Positions 1-5,880 of a stretch of DNA of 9,420 nucleotides are shown here, one piece after another. The notes beneath the pieces are model-generated. The model had not been told where the DNA came from. It ran no database searches and was given only the letters and a program-made list of their open reading frames with translations. The DNA lies in assembly GCA_964530165.1 (NCBI GenBank), contig CAZGYE010000236.1:1-9420 (forward strand). The letters are read 5' to 3'. How positions within the stretch are numbered: the stretch's first letter is position 1; the number at the start of each line of letters is the position of its first letter. The DNA comes from CAZGYE01 sp964530165. Its GTDB lineage: Bacteria > Planctomycetota > Planctomycetia > Planctomycetales > Planctomycetaceae. The position numbers and the translations under genes were made by a program.

Positions 1-31
1 ACCACCAAAACAACTCTTGGTTGTACCAGAG

Positions 32-45
32 CAACGAGCTTTCAT
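32..45. repeat. 14-base sequence repeated in inverted form at 9381-9394
   Basis: The string caacgagctttcat at 32-45 is the exact reverse complement of 9381-9394. Both lie outside genes. At the right end the match directly abuts the arm of a dispersed-type inverted repeat, so both may belong to one repeat family. A single 14-base inverted match in a window this size is not very improbable by chance. Confidence 0.35.
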
Positions 46-53
46 CCCCATCT

Positions 54-84
54 ACTACTACTTCGCATCAGTAGAAGTAGTAGT
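54..84 (-). terminator. Hairpin spanning the symporter stop codon
   Basis: Arms at 54-64 (actactacttc) and 74-84 (gaagtagtagt) are exact 11-base reverse complements around a 9-base loop. Read in the direction of the symporter, the right arm encodes its last codons (Tyr-Tyr-Phe), the TGA stop (68-70) is in the loop, and the left arm is non-coding. No U-run follows, so it is not a classic intrinsic terminator. It may terminate transcription weakly or protect the 3' end. Part of the symmetry could arise by chance from repeated TAC codons. Confidence 0.4.
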
Positions 85-2002
85 GCATGAATACGGCCAG
101 TGCACAGAGGATTCCGGCCCAGAAGCGGTCTTCAGTGATGAGGGCAACCAGCGGACTGGACCTGGGAGCACCGTTCTCGCCGGCCCGCCTTGTTGCCAGC
201 GACCGCACCGTTGCGCCGGAAAACATCAGCAAGGTCCAGACCGCAGCCAGCGCCGCACAGAGATGCGGTCCCAGACGCCCGCCAGTCATCAGCCAGCCGA
301 GCAGGGCGAAGACGGCCAGCGATATCAGAAAGGCGGTCCGCAGGTTCTTCAAAGCGTCCGGTGCATGACCGCCGAGGTCGGTCCAGACCAGCCGGCTCTT
401 TTCCGCATCGGGTCGTTCCCGCAGGCTGACCACCACGTGCACCAGCACACAGAGTCCGATGACGACCACGACGCGGTGGAAGAAGTTGAGCTCGGTGCCC
501 AGCAACTCCCGGATGACCGGATGCGGGCCCAGGAAATGGTTGTAGCCGTACTCAACCATCCAGGAAAAGACGACGGCGGCCAGCATGGTGACAAACGCTC
601 CGGTGCCTGTGCCTCGCCGCCAGAACATCCCCATCAGAAACGCGACGAGCAGACCGGGGGTCAGGTAGCCCTGGTAGTCGACGATCTGCAGGAAAAAGTT
701 CTCCTTCGAGTTCGGATTCAGCATGAGAATCGCCATCACAGCCGCCAGCGTGACGAACACGACAATCGAAACCCGCGCCACCCGAATCATCTGGCGGTCC
801 GTGGCGTTTGGATTGACGTACCGCTTGTAGACGTCGATGGTGACAATCGTGGCCGCCGAGTTCATCATGGAATCGATCGACGAGAGAATCGCGCCGATCA
901 GTCCGGCCGAGATCAGCCCGACGATTCCCGTGCCGATGGGAACCACCAGCTTGACCAATTCGGGGAATGCGGCATCGGGGTCGACCGGGAGGTTCTCGGC
1001 TTCGAACAGATAAAACGCCGCCACTCCCGTTCCGATGGCAAAGAAGGGAATCGTCAGTTTCAGGAACCCGGCCGCCACGATGCCCAGCCGTGCTTGGGAA
1101 TCGCTGCGGGCGCCCAAGGCCCGCTGCACAATGAACTGGTTCGTGCCCCAGTAGAAGCAGTGCAGGGCCATCAGCCCGGTCAGCACGCCGGTCCACGGCA
1201 AATCGGGATCGTTCATCGGCCGGTACAGCCTCATTTTGTGCGCACCGGCCTGGTCCAGGGCCATCATCGCCCCCCAACCGCCGATCTTGTGAAACGTCAG
1301 CAGGGCGACTCCGACGCCGGCGGCGAGCAACAGCACCGATTGCATCACGTCGGTCCAAATCACGGCTTTCAGGCCGCCGAACACCGTGTAGCCGGCCGCA
1401 ACCACCGCCAACGCAATCACGAACGCGTTGTAATACGCCTGGTTCACGATGCGTTTCTGGCTGGCGGCTCCCGTTGCGTCGCTCTGGGCGTCAAGACTCG
1501 GTTCGGTTTGCGTCTTGAGGACAGTCTCCGTCTCCATTGCATCGCCGCCCATCAGCACGCAGATCGACCGCGAACCGATGTAAAGGGCCGGGACCATCTG
1601 CACGATTGCCATGATGACGATCATGATGATCGCATACGCCAGCCGACTCCGTTCGTCGTACCGCCGGCCGAGGTACTCCGAAAGCGTGTAGACGTTCAAC
1701 TTGCGGTAGACCGGCAGAAACCCGTAGCAGAGCATCATCAGTCCGAAGATCGCGCCCAGCTCGAAATGGCTCTGGGCAAACCCGATGCTGAAGCCGATGC
1801 CCATCATGCCGACCATGTGATTGGCGCTGACGTTGCTGCCGAAAATCGACCCGGCCACTCCCCACCACGGGATCTTCCGACCCGCGAGAAAATAATCTTC
1901 CGACGTCTCCTCCTTGCGGCCGGCAATCAGCCCGACGGCCATCACGCCGACGAGCGCAGCAAAGAAAATAACGAGATCGAGGGGGGTAAAGACTTCGCCC
2001 AT
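68..2002 (-). CDS. Sodium:solute symporter (SSS/SLC5 family), 644 aa
   Basis: Inner-membrane secondary transporter expected to couple Na+ entry to uptake of a small solute such as a sugar; the substrate cannot be read from the sequence. Family signatures run in order: the broken first helix SNVSANHMVG (about residues 56-65), the loop LNVYTLSEYLGRRYD (102-116), GGLKAVIWTD (209-218), FYWGTNQFIVQRAL (283-296), and the helix AILSSIDSMMNSA (371-383), whose paired serines S374/S375 align with the Na2-site serines of vSGLT. I count about 13-15 hydrophobic segments, and the C-terminal part after residue 535 adds roughly three. Residues 153-189 are a polar acidic insert between the fourth and fifth core helices. 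The start at 2002 is preferred over an upstream ATG at 2065 because AGAGGT (2012-2017) lies 9 bases before it and the extra 21 residues are polar and unlike the family. The gene is divergent from kdsB and appears to stand alone. Family assignment is firm; substrate is unknown. Confidence 0.93.
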   Translation of the reverse strand: MGEVFTPLDLVIFFAALVGVMAVGLIAGRKEETSEDYFLAGRKIPWWGVAGSIFGSNVSANHMVGMMGIGFSIGFAQSHFELGAIFGLMMLCYGFLPVYRKLNVYTLSEYLGRRYDERSRLAYAIIMIVIMAIVQMVPALYIGSRSICVLMGGDAMETETVLKTQTEPSLDAQSDATGAASQKRIVNQAYYNAFVIALAVVAAGYTVFGGLKAVIWTDVMQSVLLLAAGVGVALLTFHKIGGWGAMMALDQAGAHKMRLYRPMNDPDLPWTGVLTGLMALHCFYWGTNQFIVQRALGARSDSQARLGIVAAGFLKLTIPFFAIGTGVAAFYLFEAENLPVDPDAAFPELVKLVVPIGTGIVGLISAGLIGAILSSIDSMMNSAATIVTIDVYKRYVNPNATDRQMIRVARVSIVVFVTLAAVMAILMLNPNSKENFFLQIVDYQGYLTPGLLVAFLMGMFWRRGTGTGAFVTMLAAVVFSWMVEYGYNHFLGPHPVIRELLGTELNFFHRVVVVIGLCVLVHVVVSLRERPDAEKSRLVWTDLGGHAPDALKNLRTAFLISLAVFALLGWLMTGGRLGPHLCAALAAVWTLLMFSGATVRSLATRRAGENGAPRSSPLVALITEDRFWAGILCALAVFMHYYFY

Positions 2003-2157
2003 CAGCGCAGTACCTCTGCATCCCAATTCGCGGCGAGTCGGCTCTGGTCCCGGTGGATGCAACAAGTGTAGCGAACTCTCTTCAGGATGCTACAAACACG
2101 CGCTCTTACTTGCAGCCGTGCCGGATGAGCCTATTGTCTGGATGAGAAAATCGGCGG

Positions 2158-2242
2158 GTGGCTTCTAGGATAGAGTCTTCGATGCCCCAGGGAGTGGATC
2201 ACCATAAGACCTGGGGCTTCGCGGACTCAGCCCCAGCCACAC
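2158..2242 (+). repeat. Palindromic dispersed repeat, copy 1
   Basis: Bases 2172-2242 match the reverse complement of 4853-4923 at 64 of 71 positions (about 90%). Copy 1 is itself an imperfect palindrome: its right arm (ctggggcttcgcggactcag, continuing to 2240) is roughly complementary to the left part beginning gtggct at 2158. The outer left arm is degraded, with about 3 extra bases and 3 mismatches relative to copy 2. It contains no coding potential and lies upstream of the kdsB promoter. It resembles REP-like or MITE-like intergenic elements, but I cannot name a family. Confidence 0.8.
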
Positions 2243-2265
2243 GTCGCAGCACAGCTTGCTCGTTT

Positions 2266-2294
2266 TTGACAGATCACTGAAGTTGTGCTAGAAA
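2266..2294 (+). promoter_or_regulatory. Probable sigma-70 type promoter for kdsB
   Basis: A perfect -35 hexamer TTGACA (2266-2271) is followed after 17 bases by TAGAAA (2289-2294, 4 of 6 matches to TATAAT). This is preceded by TG one base upstream, giving an extended -10. Transcription would start near 2301, leaving a leader of about 67 bases before kdsB. This is the best promoter-like string seen in the window and could serve kdsB-pyrG. Confidence 0.6.
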
Positions 2295-2354
2295 ATCAGT
2301 TGTCGGGCCCATGGACGGCGTGTTCACGGATGCTTCTTTCCGACGTCGAAGGAC

Positions 2355-2361
2355 AAGGAGG
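2355..2361 (+). promoter_or_regulatory. Strong Shine-Dalgarno site that sets the kdsB start
   Basis: AAGGAGG at 2355-2361 ends 6 bases before ATG 2368. This decides for 2368 over the in-frame ATG at 2311, whose 19 extra residues are arginine-rich and absent from the KdsB family. The near-perfect site contrasts with the absence of any such site before pyrG. Confidence 0.85.
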
Positions 2362-2367
2362 TTTTCC

Positions 2368-3120
2368 ATGCAAGCGATCGGCATGATTCCCGCCCGGTTG
2401 CAGTCGTCGCGTTTGCCGCGGAAGTTGCTGCTGGCTGAGACCGGGAAACCGCTGATCCAGTACACGTGGGAGGCCGCCAGCCGGGCGGAGTGCTTGAGCG
2501 AGGTGATCGTCGCGACCGACAGTGCGGAGATTGCCGAGGTGGTGCGCGGTTTCGGCGGGCGGTGTGAAGTGACCGGCGAGCACGCGAGCGGCACCGATCG
2601 CATCGCCGAAGTCGTTCGCCGCTGTTGTCCCGACACTGATCTCGTCGTCAACATTCAGGGGGACGAGCCGGAGATCGACCCGGCCCACATCGACCGGCTG
2701 GTGGGCATGCTGGCCGATCACCCGTCGGCCGAGATGGCGACATTGGCAACGCCGATCACCAACCGGGCCGAGCTGGACGATTCTTCGTGCACAAAGGTGG
2801 TCTGTGCAGCCGACGGACGGGCGCTCTATTTCAGCCGGGCCACGATTCCCCATTGCCGCGATGTGAGTCCGGATGAGTTGCTCGCGGCCGATTCGCCATG
2901 GCTGCTGCATTTGGGAGTCTACGTGTACCGGCGGGACGATCTGCTCAAGCTGACCGCGCTGCCTCCCTCACGGCTGGAGCGGCTAGAGAAGCTGGAGCAG
3001 TTGCGCGCCCTGGAAGCGGGATTTGCGATTCAAGTGGCCGTGATCGAGCACCGCTCGGTTGGCATCGACACGCGAAGCGATTATGATCGCTTCAAGGAAA
3101 AAGTAAAAAGGAAAAAGTGA
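2368..3120 (+). CDS. kdsB: 3-deoxy-manno-octulosonate cytidylyltransferase (CMP-Kdo synthetase), 250 aa
   Basis: Cytoplasmic enzyme that joins Kdo to CMP using CTP, releasing pyrophosphate; it activates Kdo for lipid A/LPS core synthesis. Length matches the family (E. coli 248 aa). Motifs in order: the nucleotide loop IPARLQSSRLPRKLL (residues 7-21), VATDSAEIAEVV (48-59), the ASGTDRIAEVV block (73-83), VNIQGDEPEI (94-103) with metal ligand D99, ALYFSRATIP, HLGVYVYRRDDLL, the LERLEKLEQLRAL block, and VGIDT with the second metal aspartate D234. D99 and D234 align with E. coli D100 and D235. Start as set by the Shine-Dalgarno at 2355-2361. The final residues (EKVKRKK) are encoded by a purine-rich repeat arm and are probably an addition to the conserved fold. 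pyrG, which makes its CTP substrate, follows after 75 bases; the same neighbourhood is known in Chlamydia. Confidence 0.96.
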   Translation: MQAIGMIPARLQSSRLPRKLLLAETGKPLIQYTWEAASRAECLSEVIVATDSAEIAEVVRGFGGRCEVTGEHASGTDRIAEVVRRCCPDTDLVVNIQGDEPEIDPAHIDRLVGMLADHPSAEMATLATPITNRAELDDSSCTKVVCAADGRALYFSRATIPHCRDVSPDELLAADSPWLLHLGVYVYRRDDLLKLTALPPSRLERLEKLEQLRALEAGFAIQVAVIEHRSVGIDTRSDYDRFKEKVKRKK

Positions 3121-3183
3121 AGAGCAGCGAGGTCGGAGAGTATCACTTTTTCCTTTTTCCTTTTGCCTTTTTACTTTCTCCTT
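3094..3183 (+). repeat. Polypurine/polypyrimidine inverted repeat at the kdsB-pyrG junction
   Basis: The purine-rich arm 3094-3120 contains the last kdsB codons and the stop. The pyrimidine-rich arm lies within 3143-3189, where 44 of 47 bases are C or T. Two pairings are visible: 3105-3120 with 3143-3158 (16 exact) and 3094-3111 with 3166-3183 (17 of 18). Used together, 3094-3104 pairs with 3173-3183 and 3105-3120 with 3143-3158, giving a stem of about 27 pairs with a 14-base bulge and a 22-base loop. In RNA this is a strong A/U-rich hairpin followed by U-rich sequence, so it could act as an attenuator or terminator between kdsB and pyrG. Simple-sequence expansion is another possible origin. 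Confidence 0.8.
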
Positions 3184-3195
3184 CTCCTTGTAGAT

Positions 3196-4818
3196 ATGAC
3201 GAAATACATTTTTGTGACTGGCGGCGTCGTGAGTTCGTTGGGCAAGGGTCTCACGTCGGCGTCGATCGGTATGCTGTTGGAACGTCGCGGCCTGCGGGTG
3301 CGGATGCAGAAGCTCGATCCGTACATCAACGTCGATCCCGGCACGATGAGCCCCTTTCAGCACGGCGAGGTTTACGTGCTGGACGACGGTTCCGAGACCG
3401 ATCTGGATCTCGGCCATTACGAACGGTTCACCAACAGCCCACTGTCGCGGGAATCAAACTACACCACCGGCCGGATCTACCTCAGCGTGATTGAGAAGGA
3501 GCGGCACGGCGAGTATTTGGGCCGCACGGTGCAGGTGGTTCCGCACGTGACCGACGAGATCAAGGCGGCCGTCCGCAACCTTGCCAGACCCGGAGTCGAC
3601 GTGGTGATTACGGAACTGGGCGGGACGGTCGGCGACATCGAGGGGTTGCCATTCCTGGAGGCGATTCGACAAATTCCGCTCGACATCGGCAAGGAAAACT
3701 GCTTGTTCGTCCATCTCACTCTGGTGCCGTATTTGAAAGCGGCCCGTGAAGCCAAGACGAAACCGACCCAGCACAGTGTGGGGCAACTGCGACAAATCGG
3801 CATTCAGCCCGACATTCTGATCGTCCGCACCGAACGCGAGCTGGGACGCGATCAGATCGAGAAAATCGCGCTGTTCTGTAACGTCGAGAAGCAGGCTGTC
3901 ATCGAAGAGATCGACAAGGAATTCTCGATCTACGAGGTGCCTTACGGTCTGGTCGAAAACGGCCTGGATGAGCTGATCGTTGAAAAACTCGGTCTACAGG
4001 CCGGCCCGCTGGAGATGGAGGACTGGCGGGAACTGATGCGGAAAATTCGCAATCCGGAGCACGAGGTCACGATTGCGGTCGTCGGAAAATACATCGAGCA
4101 CCGTGATGCGTACAAATCGATTTATGAAGCGCTGGATCACGCCGGCTTCGCGCATGCCACACGCATACTGGTCAAACGCATTGAAGCCGAGGACCTGGAA
4201 GAGCAGGGCCCTGAGATTCTGTTGAGTGGCGTCGATGGTGTGCTGGTCCCCGGCGGATTTGGCATGCGCGGGAGCGAAGGAAAGATTCAAGCCGTTCAAT
4301 TTGCCCGGGAATGCGAGATACCATATTTGGGCATTTGTTTGGGCATGCAGTGCGCGGTGATCGAGTTTGCCCGGAACGTGCTCGATTGGCCGGACGCCAA
4401 CAGTACCGAGTTCGCTGCCGACACCGCACATCCGGTAATTTGCATCCTCGAAGAGCAGAAGACGGTCACTGACAAAGGCGGCACGATGCGTCTTGGTGCG
4501 CAGCCGTGCGTGTTAGACGAGAATTCGCGAGCAGCCTGCAGTTACGGAACGATCGAGATCTCTGAGCGTCATCGGCACCGTTACGAGTTCAATCCGGAGT
4601 ACAGCCGTTCGTTCACCGAGGCCGGCATGGTGGCCAGTGGCGCCAGTCCCGACGGCAAGCTGGTCGAAGTGGTTGAGATTCCCGATCACCCGTGGTTTGT
4701 TGCGGTGCAGTTTCATCCGGAGTTCAAGTCGAAGCCGGCCGCCGCACATCCGCTGTTCCGCGGTTTCATCAAAGCGGCGCTGCAGCGGCACTGCGAACGG
4801 ATGCAGGCCTCCGTTTGA
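3196..4818 (+). CDS. pyrG: CTP synthase (glutamine hydrolysing), 540 aa
   Basis: Cytoplasmic enzyme that converts UTP to CTP using ATP and glutamine, the last step of pyrimidine nucleotide synthesis. The N-terminal synthetase domain (about 1-270) begins TKYIFVTGGVVSSLGKGL with its P-loop, then KLDPYINVDPGTMSPFQHGE and ETDLDLGHYERF (magnesium/UTP site), and GGTVGDIEGLPF. The C-terminal class I glutamine amidotransferase domain (about 290-540) has the oxyanion strand GVLVPGGFGMRG, the nucleophile C381 in GICLGMQ, and H507 and E509 in VQFHPEF, completing the triad. Length fits the family (E. coli 545 aa). The start at 3196 gives the canonical MTKYIFVTGG; an in-frame ATG at 3163 lies inside the pyrimidine tract and would add an artefactual hydrophobic leader. 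No Shine-Dalgarno sequence precedes 3196. Its product feeds KdsB directly, which fits the pairing. Confidence 0.98.
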   Translation: MTKYIFVTGGVVSSLGKGLTSASIGMLLERRGLRVRMQKLDPYINVDPGTMSPFQHGEVYVLDDGSETDLDLGHYERFTNSPLSRESNYTTGRIYLSVIEKERHGEYLGRTVQVVPHVTDEIKAAVRNLARPGVDVVITELGGTVGDIEGLPFLEAIRQIPLDIGKENCLFVHLTLVPYLKAAREAKTKPTQHSVGQLRQIGIQPDILIVRTERELGRDQIEKIALFCNVEKQAVIEEIDKEFSIYEVPYGLVENGLDELIVEKLGLQAGPLEMEDWRELMRKIRNPEHEVTIAVVGKYIEHRDAYKSIYEALDHAGFAHATRILVKRIEAEDLEEQGPEILLSGVDGVLVPGGFGMRGSEGKIQAVQFARECEIPYLGICLGMQCAVIEFARNVLDWPDANSTEFAADTAHPVICILEEQKTVTDKGGTMRLGAQPCVLDENSRAACSYGTIEISERHRHRYEFNPEYSRSFTEAGMVASGASPDGKLVEVVEIPDHPWFVAVQFHPEFKSKPAAAHPLFRGFIKAALQRHCERMQASV

Positions 4819-4835
4819 GCGGTGCGCGGGAGGCC
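4806..4835 (+). terminator. GC-rich hairpin spanning the pyrG stop codon
   Basis: GGCCTCC (4806-4812) and GGAGGCC (4829-4835) are exact complements with a 16-base loop that contains the pyrG stop TGA (4816-4818). There is no U-run. It could slow or end transcription after pyrG together with the large palindrome immediately downstream. Confidence 0.35.
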
Positions 4836-4852
4836 ACGGGGCCGATTACGGG

Positions 4853-4934
4853 GTGTGGTTGGGGCTGAGTCCGCGAAGCCCCAGAGCTTACGGTGACCTA
4901 CTTCCTGGGGCATCGAAGACTCTGCCCCAGCCAC
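4853..4934 (-). repeat. Palindromic dispersed repeat, copy 2 (inverted relative to copy 1)
   Basis: This is the better preserved copy. Its two 30-base arms, 4855-4884 and 4905-4934, are complementary at 25 of 30 positions around a 20-base centre (agcttacggtgacctacttc). Bases 4853-4923 match the reverse complement of copy 1 (2172-2242) at 64 of 71 positions. It fills most of the pyrG-truB gap, so any read-through transcript would carry a large hairpin here. The in-frame ATG at 4893 that would extend truB falls inside it, which is a reason to reject that start. Confidence 0.85.
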
Positions 4935-4970
4935 GCGCTGGGGGGTCGAACAATCTCGGCGGATGCATCG

Positions 4971-5858
4971 ATGACTCTGCGGCAACCCTTCGGTGTGCTG
5001 AACATCAACAAACCGGCCGGCATCACGTCGCGCGACGTGGTCGATCGGGTCGTCCCGCTGGTTCGGCCGGCCAAAGCAGGGCACGCCGGAACGCTCGATC
5101 CGCTGGCCACCGGCGTCTTGGTGGTCTGCGTGGGATCGGCCACCCGACTGATCCCGCAGATTCAGCAGCAGCCCAAGCAGTACCGGGCAAAGTTTCTGCT
5201 CGGCTCGACGAGCGACACCGACGACGTAACCGGCCGGCTTGTCGAAGTCCCTTTTTCCGCCGCCGTGACTCGTGAACAGATCGAGGCGCTGTTGCCGCGG
5301 TTCGTCGGCCGCATCGAGCAGGTGCCCCCAAAGTTCTCGGCCGTGCACGTGAAGGGCCGGCGGGCATACCAATTAGCTCGGCAGGGCAAGCCGGTCGAGA
5401 TCGCGCCGAAAACCGTCGACGTGTATCACGTGAAACTCGTTCGGTTCGCGCATCCGGAGCTGGATCTTGAAATCGAATGCGGCTCGGGCACCTACGTTCG
5501 CGCAATCGGCCGCGATTTGGGAAAGCTGCTCTTGTGTGGCGCCGTGATGAGCCAGCTCGAACGAACCGTTGTCGGTCCTTATCGACTTCCCGCGGCGACG
5601 GAACTGGCGCGGTTGGACGCAGAATCACTCTCGAAATGTTTGCTTCCTCTGGCGACCGCCGTCGAACATTTGCCCCGGTACACCGGGACTCCGGAACAAC
5701 TGGCAGAGATTCGCCACGGCCGTCCTCTGCGCAGTCCAGAGCCGCACGAAGACGGGGCGACTGTAGCCGTCATGACATCGGAGGGGCAATTGGCGTGTTT
5801 GGCGCGCTACTGCCAGCAAGACGGAACGTTGGCACCGAAGCAAGTCTTTCTGAAGTGA
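4971..5858 (+). CDS. truB: tRNA pseudouridine(55) synthase, 295 aa
   Basis: Isomerises U55 to pseudouridine in the T-psi-C loop of tRNAs; acts in the cytoplasm with no cofactor. Visible motifs: GVLNINKPAGITSRDVV (residues 8-24); the catalytic block GHAGTLDPLATGVL (37-50) with nucleophile D43, equivalent to E. coli D48; the active-site tyrosine Y71 in QYRAKFLLGSTSDTDD; the VPPKFSAVHVKGRRAY segment; and CGSGTYVRAIGRDLG (170-184) with conserved R177. The last 65 or so residues fit the small PUA-like C-terminal domain. Start 4971 gives the normal family N-terminus; the longer reading from 4893 begins inside a repeat. Only a weak site (GGCGGA, 4959-4964) precedes the ATG. The gene is co-directional with pyrG but separated by a hairpin element, so its transcription may be partly independent. 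It is not next to rbfA or infB, its common neighbours. Confidence 0.96.
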   Translation: MTLRQPFGVLNINKPAGITSRDVVDRVVPLVRPAKAGHAGTLDPLATGVLVVCVGSATRLIPQIQQQPKQYRAKFLLGSTSDTDDVTGRLVEVPFSAAVTREQIEALLPRFVGRIEQVPPKFSAVHVKGRRAYQLARQGKPVEIAPKTVDVYHVKLVRFAHPELDLEIECGSGTYVRAIGRDLGKLLLCGAVMSQLERTVVGPYRLPAATELARLDAESLSKCLLPLATAVEHLPRYTGTPEQLAEIRHGRPLRSPEPHEDGATVAVMTSEGQLACLARYCQQDGTLAPKQVFLK

Positions 5859-5880
5859 TCTGCCGGCATGAAGAGGCGCG

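Larger units (their letters stand above)
2003..2367. other. Divergent intergenic region between symporter and kdsB
   Basis: 365 bases with no convincing gene. It holds the symporter ribosome binding site (2012-2017), a short 6-base inverted repeat (tgtagc 2067-2072 with gctaca 2089-2094), one palindromic repeat copy (2158-2242), the probable kdsB promoter (2266-2294) and the kdsB Shine-Dalgarno sequence. A possible minus-strand -10 (TACACT, 2065-2070) for the symporter has only a poor -35 (TTGTAG) at an unfavourable 19-base spacing, so I do not call it a promoter. Confidence 0.7.

Noticed and set aside
552..1358. 268-codon minus-strand frame within the symporter
   Set aside because: It is a frame-shifted shadow of the symporter, full of Arg, Gly and Asp, with no recognisable motif.
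17..2071. Open reading frame of 684 codons on the plus strand, antisense to nearly the whole symporter gene
   Set aside because: Its translation is a low-complexity mix of His, Gln, Asp and Arg with no domain, while the opposite strand encodes a clear transporter. Codon bias of a GC-rich gene produces long open antisense frames.
2065..2095. Minus-strand promoter for the symporter (TTGTAG then TACACT)
   Set aside because: The spacing is 19 bases and both hexamers are weak, so it is not listed as a feature.
3163..3195. N-terminal extension of pyrG (MPFYFLLLLVD)
   Set aside because: It is encoded by the pyrimidine tract and mimics a signal peptide; CTP synthase is cytoplasmic and starts at the conserved MTKYIFVTGG.
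4893..4970. N-terminal extension of truB by 26 codons
   Set aside because: The extension starts inside the palindromic repeat and has no similarity to TruB; ATG 4971 gives the family N-terminus.
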